Shown: piece by piece, positions 1 through 6,634 of the stretch
Position numbering within the stretch: the stretch's first letter is position 1
Layout of the letters: each line of letters starts with the position of its first letter
Made by a program: the position numbers and the translations under genes
Notes under the pieces: generated by a model
The model's input: only the letters and a program-made list of their open reading frames with translations
The model's database searches: none
What the model was told of the DNA's origin: nothing
Source of the DNA: Balneolales bacterium
Lineage (GTDB): Bacteria > Bacteroidota > Rhodothermia > Balneolales > Natronogracilivirgulaceae
Length of the DNA: 6,694 bases
NCBI GenBank assembly: GCA_007116685.1
Contig: SKIC01000263.1
Span: forward strand, 1-6,694
Reading direction: 5' to 3'

Positions 1-1
1 A

Positions 2-2392
2 GCTAATACTGGTGTGCGATCCATCGATACCGGTGCTAGTCCATTCCGAAACTTGGAAATAAATGGAACAGCAACATTCGAACCCTCTTTGAATATCACC
101 ATTCTTGGGAATTTGACTCTCAATGCTGGTACACTAGATGTAACAACTAGTAATCATCAGATTGAAGTTCGAGGTAACTGGGTCAATAACGCTACTTTCG
201 TACCAAGAAATGGCATAGTTGTATTTTCAGGAAATCAACCTCAACAAATTGATGGTGGAGGTACCGGTGCTGGAAAAGCGTTCTATAATCTAAATCTTAA
301 CAAAACAGGAAACACTCTTTCGGTTGTTGATAGTGATTTACGAGTTTCAAACGATATAACCTTAATTCAGGGTACCGTAAATCTAGGAACTCAAGAAATT
401 CAAATTGGTGGTAATTGGGTAAACTTTTCTGCAACGGTATTACCTGCGAGTAGTTTGGTCATTTTTAATGGAAATGGACTCCGTTCGGTAAGTACAAACA
501 ACCAGCCATTCAACAACTTACAAGTATCTATGCAGGCGCCAAGCTCGGCTCCTATAGCAGATGAGATGAGTATCGGGCATAGCAGAATTGCTGAGTTTGC
601 AGATGAACCTATGGTTCAGAGAATTGATGCACAAGCAAAAATGGTCAGCGAATTAGCAAAAGTAACCTATTATCCAGATAGAGATTCGCCAGAAATGAAC
701 CTTAGAATTGGCGAAGGGCGATTATCTCTAAGTAGTAATATGAGAGTTTTAGGTAATATCAATATCATGTCTGGTACTTTATTCCTGAACGGTAGAATAT
801 TACAGACAGGGGATGGTGCCAACGAGATTACGGTGGCTCAGGGAAGTATAAATGTGGATGCTGGCGCATTTTTGCGAATACACGAAAATACAACGGCAAA
901 TGTATCTGCAAATGGAACTGTCAGAGTTATTGGTGATAATGCTGCGAGTTTGGCTAATATTGCAGGATTAGCGGATAATCCGGGATGGCAAATGACTGTA
1001 AATGGAAATATCCATGCTAATTTTGGTCGTTTCCGACACTCTGCCGGTAATGGTATTACCATAGCAAGCACCGCCACTATAGATGAATTACTCAATTTTG
1101 GTAACTCGGTATTCGAGAATGGTACCGGTACGGCTTATCTGACTTTAGAAAATGATCAGGAACTGCTTATCGAAAACGTAAGGTTTGAAACAGGTCCAAC
1201 CTACAATGTGCAAGCATTAGTTGGCGCTGGCCAATATACTTTCCGAAATTATGACGGCACATTAGCAGGTGATAGATTTGAGAATGATCCTGGCACGCAA
1301 CCGGGTAGAATCCGTTGGGAATTTGAGGAGTCTCAATCCATACTAAGCATTGGAACACCTTATCGTTTTGGAAATGATGATTTTGTTTTCACTGCAACTG
1401 ACTTATCCGGCGGGCTATCTTCAATGACCGTTACGCAATTAAATAATGGTTATCAGCCTAATTACAATACTACCAGTAAGTTTTTCAGAGTAAATGCAGA
1501 CGGAGAGGGTGTTGGTGAGATTCAGGTAACATTCAGTTCAAATGACGCTGTGGAATTTGGAATGGTTGTCGAAAATCTCAGAATTTGGTCAAATAAAGGC
1601 TTGGGATCCTGGGTACGTTTAGACCCCGTTGTAGACGAAGTCAACCAAACTCTTACCTATGCCGGTTTTACGATGGGCGGAGGAAATGTAGAAGCAAGTG
1701 CAACCTTAGCATCATCTCCAATTCAAAGAGGACCCACGCTTCTAACTAACACAAATAATGAAGAATTTGTAATATCTGATGCTTTAGATGAAGCAGCTCT
1801 CCCCGTAGAATTGGTGTTATTTGAGGTGAATCAAGATCCGTCATCATTTATGCCGATTTTAAGATGGGTAACCGCAACTGAATATGAAAACTACGGTTTC
1901 TACTTGGAAAGAGCATTCCGAGGTGATGCATCACAGCCTTTCGTTGATACGCTTTGGACAGACGTTGCATTTGTAGAAGGACAAGGAACGGTTCAGCGCC
2001 CAACAACTTATGAATTCAAAGATATTGAAATTCAACAAGCCGGACAGTATTTGTATCGATTACGGCAAATGGACTACGATGGAACTGTAACCACGTACCA
2101 TCCGGTTGAGTTTTTATATGAGGCACCGGAGCAATTCGCTTTATTCGGAAATTATCCTAATCCATTTAACCCTATAACAACCATTCCCTACGAAGTAGCA
2201 ATGGAATCGAACTTGCAGATTGTAGTTTTTGACGCTCTTGGACGTAGAGTTGCGGTTTTAGTTAATGATGTCGTTTCTCCGGGAAGATATTCAGTGAATT
2301 TTGATGCTTCTAATCTTGCTAGCGGTATTTACTTTGTCAGAATGAGTGCTGCAGGCCAACAACATACTCGTAAAATGATGTTGATTAAATGA
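2..2392 (+). CDS. Secreted repeat-rich beta-solenoid protein with T9SS C-terminal sorting domain, 5'-truncated by window edge
   Basis: This is the C-terminal part of a large exported protein. The frame is open to the left edge, so the GTG at 14 is probably internal; residue numbers here count from it. Residues about 1-440 are glycine/asparagine-rich short beta-strands typical of a surface beta-solenoid. Two clear tandem units are visible at about 32-99 and 112-173, each with a GNWVN motif (54-58, 133-137) and a later V-F/I-F-x-G-N strand; a third, diverged unit starts near 234. Residues 597-690 match the module often preceding T9SS signals (LPVELVLF, then LRWVTATEYENYGFYLERA). Residues about 708-792 are a type A T9SS sorting domain: NYPNPFNP (713-720), a central V-F-D-A-L-G-R-R-V strand, ASGIYFVRM and a basic end. 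By family knowledge it would cross the outer membrane through T9SS, with the tail cleaved on export. No enzymatic domain is seen; adhesin or structural surface protein is inference. Confidence 0.9.
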   Translation, partial: ANTGVRSIDTGASPFRNLEINGTATFEPSLNITILGNLTLNAGTLDVTTSNHQIEVRGNWVNNATFVPRNGIVVFSGNQPQQIDGGGTGAGKAFYNLNLNKTGNTLSVVDSDLRVSNDITLIQGTVNLGTQEIQIGGNWVNFSATVLPASSLVIFNGNGLRSVSTNNQPFNNLQVSMQAPSSAPIADEMSIGHSRIAEFADEPMVQRIDAQAKMVSELAKVTYYPDRDSPEMNLRIGEGRLSLSSNMRVLGNINIMSGTLFLNGRILQTGDGANEITVAQGSINVDAGAFLRIHENTTANVSANGTVRVIGDNAASLANIAGLADNPGWQMTVNGNIHANFGRFRHSAGNGITIASTATIDELLNFGNSVFENGTGTAYLTLENDQELLIENVRFETGPTYNVQALVGAGQYTFRNYDGTLAGDRFENDPGTQPGRIRWEFEESQSILSIGTPYRFGNDDFVFTATDLSGGLSSMTVTQLNNGYQPNYNTTSKFFRVNADGEGVGEIQVTFSSNDAVEFGMVVENLRIWSNKGLGSWVRLDPVVDEVNQTLTYAGFTMGGGNVEASATLASSPIQRGPTLLTNTNNEEFVISDALDEAALPVELVLFEVNQDPSSFMPILRWVTATEYENYGFYLERAFRGDASQPFVDTLWTDVAFVEGQGTVQRPTTYEFKDIEIQQAGQYLYRLRQMDYDGTVTTYHPVEFLYEAPEQFALFGNYPNPFNPITTIPYEVAMESNLQIVVFDALGRRVAVLVNDVVSPGRYSVNFDASNLASGIYFVRMSAAGQQHTRKMMLIK

Positions 2393-2469
2393 TACTGATG
2401 CTTTTAACGCATTTCATTTTGCAGTTCATGAAAATCTAGACTGATAGATTTACTACGATACCTGATTTT

Positions 2470-2937
2470 ATGATATCAAATCTCCAATGGAATTCCATCA
2501 ACGACAAGGTAATGGGAGGGAAGTCTAAAAGCACAGCTCGCCTTACAGAGGATGCTTATCTCATTTTCGAAGGGATGGTTTCTCTGGAGAATAACGGAGG
2601 TTTTGCATCCATAAAATCAAGTAGGATGGATAATCTTGATGAAGATATCACAAAATGCACAGTGAGCTTTCAAGGAGATGGCAAAACCTATCATTTGAGG
2701 CTATATCCCAAAAACTACAGAAATGGTGTAGCTTACACCAAAACTTTCAAAACCACACAGGATTCCGTTCAATCGATAACCATATTTCTCGATGAAATGG
2801 AAGCACATTTCCGGGGTACTAAACTTCCGGATTTACCGAAGTTGAAAGCCTCAGAAATAGCGCACATTGGTTTTATGATTAAGGATAAACAAGAGGGAGC
2901 ATTTCAATTAGGCATTCAAGACCTTACCTTTTCCTGA
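2470..2937 (+). CDS. CIA30-domain protein (complex I intermediate-associated protein 30 family)
   Basis: This 155-aa protein consists almost entirely of one CIA30-type (galactose-binding-like) beta-sandwich domain. Visible family signatures are W7 followed by NDKVMGGKS (11-19), a F-x-G strand at 33-35, SLENNGGFAS (38-47), FQGDGKTYHLRL (67-78), the FRGTKLPDLP segment (114-123) and the closing IGFMIKDKQEGAFQLGI (133-149). The eukaryotic relative helps assemble respiratory complex I; in bacteria the family is widespread and its role is mostly unknown, so no complex I function is claimed. No signal peptide or membrane segment is visible, suggesting a cytoplasmic protein. The ATG at 2470 gives the usual N-terminus, with the conserved Trp a few residues in; no Shine-Dalgarno is seen. 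The next gene, a DacB-like lipoprotein, begins 26 bp downstream on the same strand, so co-transcription is plausible. Confidence 0.85.
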   Translation: MISNLQWNSINDKVMGGKSKSTARLTEDAYLIFEGMVSLENNGGFASIKSSRMDNLDEDITKCTVSFQGDGKTYHLRLYPKNYRNGVAYTKTFKTTQDSVQSITIFLDEMEAHFRGTKLPDLPKLKASEIAHIGFMIKDKQEGAFQLGIQDLTFS

Positions 2938-2963
2938 TAATTTTCAAACATAAAACAATCTCA

Positions 2964-4454
2964 ATGCTGCTAAGGACTAAACTCCTACTTTTTGCTGTTT
3001 CTTCATTTCTAATTGGTTGTGCTTCCACTTTTGATGTTCTCCATGATAGCCCTGCAAATTCTGAACAACTAGAGCAAGTAATACGTCATCATATCTCCGA
3101 TACCACTTTTAACCATGCGCATTGGGGAATTCATATTGAGAATTTAAGCACCGGCAGAACCATTTTTTTAAAAAATGAAAAACGCATGTTTGTCCCGGCT
3201 TCCAATGTAAAAATTCCTACGACAGCTGCTGCATATCTAGAATTAGGACCCGATTTTCAATTCGAAACCCGATTATACACAGATGGAGAAATCAGAGATT
3301 CGGTGTTGTATGGCAATTTATACGTCCGCAGTAATGGCGACCCGAGTTTATACACCCGACTATATGATGATCATAGCGAGATTTTTTATGATTGGGCTCG
3401 TTATTTGAAGGCTTTAGGAATTCACGAAATTAAGGGGAATATAGTAGCTGATGCCTCTGCGTTTGACGAAGAGCGAATAGGCTTCGGGTGGTCTCATTCC
3501 GGATTGGATGTTTGGTATTCCGCCCCGGTTGGTCCGCTTCAATGGAATGAAAATGCACTTGACTTGGTAATCATCCCGCCTGGATCTACAAACGAATCAG
3601 CACAGATTTTTCTTCAAAAACCTACAGCCTTCGTAACGATTCTGGATCAAACAGTAATATCAGATACTTCCGCTACCCGAATTAGAGTTAATCGCACCTA
3701 TGGCACTAATGAAATTGTCATCAGCGGAACCATACAAGCCGGTGCCGATACACTTTATCGCTATCCAAGCATATTCAATCCTGAGTTATTTTACGCAACG
3801 GTACTTACAGAGCATTTTGAAGATGCCGGAATTGCTGTTTCAGTATTTCCTGTTGCTATTACAGATACAACTTTGGTTTCAGAAATTAGAGAAGAAGCAC
3901 TTGTTCTTCACACGCATTTTTCGCCCCGATTACATGAACTACTGAAAGTTCTGATGAAAGACAGCCAAAATCTCTATGCGGAAACCATTCCTCGTGTAAT
4001 GGCTTATCAACAGAATGGTTTTGGTACTTTCGATGAGGGTGCCAAAATTGTAGAAGCCTGGTTGGATTCAATGGGAATTGCTCCCGAATCGTACAGATAT
4101 CGGGATGGTTCGGGATTATCCCGTTTCAATCTTTTCTCACCCAGCCAATTCGTTACGATGCTATCCTATATGTATGCACATGATTTGCGGGATTACTGGC
4201 TGGAAAGCTTTCCGACAGCAGGAGTGGACGGCACTCTCAGATTACGAATGCGCGGGAGTTCGGCTGAAAATAATGTTCGCGCCAAAACCGGAACCCTATC
4301 CCACAAAAGAGGACTCTCCGGTTATGTGCAAAGCGCATCGGGAGACGTGTATGCTTTTTCTTTTGTAATAAATGGATATCTCACCACTGCTTCGGAAACA
4401 GACCGCATCACAGATAGTATTTTGGCAGTTATTGCTGCTTATGAGGGGCATTAA
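2964..4454 (+). CDS. dacB: D-alanyl-D-alanine carboxypeptidase/endopeptidase, PBP4 type (peptidase S13), predicted lipoprotein
   Basis: This penicillin-binding enzyme trims peptidoglycan by removing terminal D-Ala and cutting D-Ala-meso-DAP cross-links. All three serine-acyl-enzyme motifs of family S13 are present: S-x-x-K as SNVK with catalytic S80 and K83, S-x-N as SQN (334-336), and KTG (441-443) followed by TLSHKRGLSGYV. The segment YRYRDGSGLSRFNLFSP (378-393) is also a family hallmark. The long stretch between the first two motifs matches the extra domains of PBP4, and 496 aa is close to the family's usual length. The N-terminus is a lipoprotein signal: basic residues, a hydrophobic core and the lipobox LIGC with C19, so the mature enzyme is predicted to be lipid-anchored facing the periplasm. 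The ATG at 2964 is supported by this signal. No Shine-Dalgarno is seen; the gene lies 26 bp after the CIA30 gene. Confidence 0.93.
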   Translation: MLLRTKLLLFAVSSFLIGCASTFDVLHDSPANSEQLEQVIRHHISDTTFNHAHWGIHIENLSTGRTIFLKNEKRMFVPASNVKIPTTAAAYLELGPDFQFETRLYTDGEIRDSVLYGNLYVRSNGDPSLYTRLYDDHSEIFYDWARYLKALGIHEIKGNIVADASAFDEERIGFGWSHSGLDVWYSAPVGPLQWNENALDLVIIPPGSTNESAQIFLQKPTAFVTILDQTVISDTSATRIRVNRTYGTNEIVISGTIQAGADTLYRYPSIFNPELFYATVLTEHFEDAGIAVSVFPVAITDTTLVSEIREEALVLHTHFSPRLHELLKVLMKDSQNLYAETIPRVMAYQQNGFGTFDEGAKIVEAWLDSMGIAPESYRYRDGSGLSRFNLFSPSQFVTMLSYMYAHDLRDYWLESFPTAGVDGTLRLRMRGSSAENNVRAKTGTLSHKRGLSGYVQSASGDVYAFSFVINGYLTTASETDRITDSILAVIAAYEGH

Positions 4455-4477
4455 GCCGGATAATCCACCAAAGCCTG

Positions 4478-4492
4478 CCCGACTAATTCGGG
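4478..4492 (+). terminator. Weak hairpin after dacB, possible terminator
   Basis: CCCGA and TCGGG can pair as a 5-bp stem with a 5-nt loop, 24 bp after the dacB stop. The following sequence is T-rich but has no clean T-run, so it could only be a weak terminator. It may equally be chance. Confidence 0.25.
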
Positions 4493-4532
4493 TTAGATTA
4501 TTGGATACTCGATAAGCTGAATATTTAGTATT

Positions 4533-4548
4533 TTCCAACGCGTTGGAA
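4533..4548. promoter_or_regulatory. Perfect 16-bp palindrome upstream of rfbD, candidate operator
   Basis: TTCCAACGCGTTGGAA reads identically on both strands and lies 26 bp before the rfbD start, in the 120-bp gap after dacB. Its position and symmetry suit binding by a dimeric regulator or a short hairpin in the rfbDC leader. It is not followed by a T-run, so a terminator is unlikely. No regulator can be named. Confidence 0.4.
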
Positions 4549-4574
4549 TAAGCTCAATCAATTTTAATATAAGC

Positions 4575-5456
4575 GTGAAAAATTCAGTTTTAATTACAGG
4601 TGCAAGTGGTCAGCTTGGGCGGGAATGGCAAAATTTCTTTGCAAAAATGGGAGTGAACGTAACGGCTCTAAGTTCTAATAAGCTGGATATCACAAACCCA
4701 TCCCAGGTAGAGCAGGCTTTTGTGGCCTACAAGCCGGATTATGTAATTAATTGCGCTGCATACACTGCCGTTGACAAGGCAGAGGAAGACCCTCTGGCGT
4801 TTAAGGTGAATCGGGACGGAGTTAAAAATCTCGCTCTTTCTGCCAGCAGGAGAGGAATCAAAGTTGTTCATTATTCCACCGATTACGTTTTTTCGGGCTC
4901 AGATGATGACCGAATCAAATTACCGGCCGGCTATCCGGAGAGTCACCCTTGTGAGCCCATTAATGCGTATGGTAAAAGCAAGTGGGAAGGTGAGAAGATG
5001 CTTCGCGAATATTGTGAAGATTATATCATCATCAGGGTTTCCTGGCTGTGCGGACTTTTCGGGAATAACTTTGTGAAAACCATGCTCAGACTCGCCGGCG
5101 AAAAAGACCATTTACGCATTATAAATGATCAGTTTGGCGCCCCAACATTTACCGAAAATGTTGTCGAAAATACAGTGGCTTTACTTCAAAAGGATTTTCG
5201 TGGCGTGATGCACGTCTCAAGCAGTGGATTGACGAATTGGTACGAATTTGCAGAAATGATTTTTGCCCAATCCAACAAGAAAATCTCATTAGAAGCTATT
5301 CCTTCCTCAGAATATCCAACTCCTGCAAAACGTCCGGCTTTCTCTAAACTGGATATATCACGATTGAAGCGAACAGAGGGTGCCAAAATTGTGAGTTGGA
5401 ACGAAGGTTTGGAGAAATTGCTCCTAAAACTCAGAAAAAACAAAGGCATCCTATAA
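4575..5456 (+). CDS. rfbD: dTDP-4-dehydrorhamnose reductase
   Basis: This enzyme performs the last step of dTDP-L-rhamnose synthesis, the NAD(P)H-dependent reduction of dTDP-4-keto-L-rhamnose, in the cytoplasm. It is a short-chain dehydrogenase-type Rossmann protein. The dinucleotide-binding loop TGASGQLG is at 8-15, INCAAYTAVDKAEEDP at 58-73, YSTDYVFSG at 100-108 with the catalytic S/T, and the Y-x-x-x-K pair as Y132/K136 in YGKSKWEGE. The family's NDQFGAPT (184-191) and RPAFSKLD (253-260) follow. At 293 aa it is full length. The start is GTG at 4575: the first beta-strand and the glycine loop begin immediately after it, and the in-frame region upstream has only rare codons before a stop at 4518. 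rfbC follows after 15 bp, so the two are very likely one transcript. The partner genes rfbA and rfbB are not in the window. Confidence 0.94.
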   Translation: MKNSVLITGASGQLGREWQNFFAKMGVNVTALSSNKLDITNPSQVEQAFVAYKPDYVINCAAYTAVDKAEEDPLAFKVNRDGVKNLALSASRRGIKVVHYSTDYVFSGSDDDRIKLPAGYPESHPCEPINAYGKSKWEGEKMLREYCEDYIIIRVSWLCGLFGNNFVKTMLRLAGEKDHLRIINDQFGAPTFTENVVENTVALLQKDFRGVMHVSSSGLTNWYEFAEMIFAQSNKKISLEAIPSSEYPTPAKRPAFSKLDISRLKRTEGAKIVSWNEGLEKLLLKLRKNKGIL

Positions 5457-5471
5457 TTACAGAATATTCGC

Positions 5472-6017
5472 ATGACGTTTCATCCCACAGAAATCCCTGA
5501 TGTAATCTTGATTAAGCCCAAAATATTTTCTGATGAAAGGGGATATTTTTCTGAGACGTATCGTAAATCCCTTTTTGCCGAGCATGGAATTACCAAAGAT
5601 TTTGTGCAGGATAATATTTCGAAGTCGGTAAAAGGGACTTTGCGGGGACTTCATTATCAGATTGAAAAACCGCAGTCAAAATTAGTATCGGCCACACACG
5701 GGCGTATTTTGGATGTTGCCGTGGATTTACGGAAAGACTCACCCACATTCGGTACTTACGCCATGGCGGAGCTTTCTGAGGAAAACAAGCACATGCTTTA
5801 TATCCCGGAAGGATTTGCGCATGGATTCTATGTGTTATCAGATTTTGCCGTTTTTCAATACAAATGCGGAGATTACTACTATCCTCAGGGTGAGCGTGGC
5901 GTGAAATGGGATGACCCTGATATCGCCATTCCATGGCCGGAAGGCGAGCGCATACTCTCAGCAAAAGACAAAGCACTGCCGGGCTTTAAAGAATTGAAAT
6001 CGGGAGATTTGTTTTAA
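5472..6017 (+). CDS. rfbC: dTDP-4-dehydrorhamnose 3,5-epimerase
   Basis: This cupin-fold enzyme epimerises C3 and C5 of dTDP-4-keto-6-deoxy-D-glucose, giving the substrate of the RfbD reductase encoded just upstream. The 181 aa are the usual full length. The N-terminal HPTEIPDVILI and DERGYFSETY (21-30) substrate-binding segment is present, as are VQDNIS (45-50), RGLHYQ with the conserved catalytic histidine H61, K70 in QSKLV, DVAVDLRKDSPTFG (81-94), IPEGFAHGF with H117 (111-119), and the FQYKCGDYY segment with active-site tyrosine Y130 (128-136). The C-terminal WDDPDIAIPWP and LSAKD (162-166) complete the pattern. The ATG at 5472 matches the family N-terminus; the ribosome-binding region is weak. 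The product dTDP-L-rhamnose would feed O-antigen, exopolysaccharide or protein glycosylation; the window does not show which. Confidence 0.95.
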   Translation: MTFHPTEIPDVILIKPKIFSDERGYFSETYRKSLFAEHGITKDFVQDNISKSVKGTLRGLHYQIEKPQSKLVSATHGRILDVAVDLRKDSPTFGTYAMAELSEENKHMLYIPEGFAHGFYVLSDFAVFQYKCGDYYYPQGERGVKWDDPDIAIPWPEGERILSAKDKALPGFKELKSGDLF

Positions 6018-6024
6018 GGGGGGG

Positions 6025-6044
6025 AATCAGTTTTATAGCTGATT
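6025..6044 (+). terminator. Weak hairpin after rfbC
   Basis: AATCAG (6025-6030) can pair with CTGATT (6039-6044) around an 8-nt loop, starting 8 bp after the rfbC stop. There is no following T-run, so it is at best a weak or RNA-stabilising end. The rest of the gap to 6140 shows no further structure that I can support. Confidence 0.25.
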
Positions 6045-6140
6045 AAGGGATTGGAATTTGTGCGGGGAAGCTAATTGGTGGCTGTTTTAAATTATTTCTT
6101 GCTTCCTTGCTAAGAGTAAACCCTATGTTAGTGCACTGGC

Positions 6141-6338
6141 TTACAATTGAGGTTGTGAGTGTGGCTTTTGAGTAGTGATATCACCATTTGGAAGCTGATA
6201 ATAGATTTTGCCATTCCTGTAATATACATTGGCAATACCAAAGCGATGGTTTTCTTCCTGGGCTTTCTTCACTCCTCTATTTCCCAACTTTGTAAGTAGT
6301 GGAGATAAATCTTTGCTATGTATTGTAGAGTCACTCAT
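6141..6338 (-). CDS. Small conserved-looking protein of unknown function (65 aa)
   Basis: This 65-aa protein is read leftward, convergent to rfbC. It has a polar N-terminus, then LGNRGVKKAQEENHRFG (18-34), probably a charged helix, and a beta-rich end NVYYRNGKIYYQLPNGDITTQKP (37-59) resembling a beta-hairpin: two strands joined at NG, then a turn at PNGD. It resembles, from memory only, short uncharacterised proteins with an 'NVY..NGKIYYELPNGEITT' tail found in several bacterial phyla; I cannot assign a domain name. No signal peptide or membrane segment is present, so it should be cytoplasmic. Its ATG overlaps the end of another small minus-strand frame by 8 bp, the type of coupling seen in small two-gene modules. 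An antitoxin-like role is only a possibility; no toxin domain is recognised nearby. Confidence 0.7.
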   Translation of the reverse strand: MSDSTIHSKDLSPLLTKLGNRGVKKAQEENHRFGIANVYYRNGKIYYQLPNGDITTQKPHSQPQL

Positions 6339-6465
6339 GGTTATTCAAATGTCCTTTAAAAATCCTAAATAATATCTCATCAAGCACAAATTCTTGTTGA
6401 TTGATATTTCTGGCTACTTCCTCAAAACTGTCGTCAGAATTATAAAATAAATCAATGATGTTCGA
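6331..6465 (-). pseudogene. Small open frame overlapping the 65-aa gene; no standard start codon, possible remnant or unusual start
   Basis: Translating the minus strand upstream of the 65-aa gene gives 44 sense codons between a TAG (6466-6468) and a TGA (6331-6333). The peptide includes DLFYNSDDSFEEVARNI and then QEFVLDEILFRIFKGHL, an amphipathic, protein-like helix pattern. It ends 8 bp inside the start of the downstream gene, as in translationally coupled pairs. There is no in-frame ATG, GTG or TTG; only ATC (6457-6459) or ATT (6454-6456) could start it. Either it uses a rare start, or it is the 3' remnant of a longer gene whose 5' end was lost, perhaps by rearrangement near the adjacent repeat and IS. 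A chance open frame remains possible because it is short. Confidence 0.4.
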
Positions 6466-6490
6466 CTAAATTAAAAAAATAATTCACGTT

Positions 6491-6542
6491 TGCTTTACCT
6501 CCCTACGCCGCGGCTGAGGGCCAGGGGGAGAGGTCTTTTTTT
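6491..6542 (+). repeat. GC-rich imperfect hairpin with T-run, probable dispersed intergenic repeat or terminator
   Basis: A roughly 40-bp GC-rich patch sits in very AT-rich surroundings. ACCTCCCT (6497-6504) can pair with GGGGAGAGGT (6525-6534), with one bulged A and a G-T wobble near the inner end. The loop region contains the palindromes CCGCGG (6508-6513) and GGCC (6519-6522). Seven T residues follow at 6536-6542, so the structure could end rightward transcription. Similar 'CCTCTCCCCCTGGCCCTC'-type sequences are, to my recollection, scattered between genes in some Bacteroidota, making a dispersed repeat the more likely origin. Only one copy is in the window. Confidence 0.5.
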
Positions 6543-6601
6543 AAGGTATTGATTTTTAAATTATTAAATGTTGTGTGTAAGCTTCCCCGAAAGTTGTCGG
6601 T

Positions 6602-6631
6602 TGTAAATTAGAGTTTAAACTCTAATTTACA
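6602..6631. repeat. Perfect 30-bp palindrome in the IS leader before the transposase start
   Basis: The arms TGTAAATTAGAGTTT (6602-6616) and AAACTCTAATTTACA (6617-6631) are exact reverse complements with no spacer, and the palindrome ends 3 bp before the OrfA ATG. In RNA it could fold and cover the ribosome-binding region, as reported for some IS elements that block translation from read-through transcripts. As DNA it could be a repressor or transposase site. Neither role is shown by the sequence alone. Confidence 0.85.
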
Positions 6632-6634
6632 GTT

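Noticed and set aside
14..16. GTG at 14 as the true start of the T9SS protein
   Set aside because: The frame stays open to the left edge, no signal peptide follows this codon, and an exported T9SS protein needs one; the gene must begin outside the window.
838..1095. 85-aa minus-strand open frame with a hydrophobic stretch inside the solenoid gene
   Set aside because: It is antisense to a clear repeat-protein frame and its hydrophobicity follows from the complementary codons.
2432..2451. AAATCTA/TAGATTT inverted repeat between the T9SS-protein gene and the CIA30 gene, as a terminator
   Set aside because: The stem is AT-rich, only 7 bp, and has no following T-run; chance is likely in this composition.
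5590..5976. 128-aa open frame on the minus strand inside rfbC
   Set aside because: It is antisense to a fully recognised rfbC and shows no domain-like pattern; it is a shadow of the real gene.
6439..6444. TATAAT on the minus strand as a -10 box for the 65-aa gene
   Set aside because: No convincing -35 element lies at the right distance, and Bacteroidota-type promoters often have a different consensus. It also lies inside the small upstream frame.
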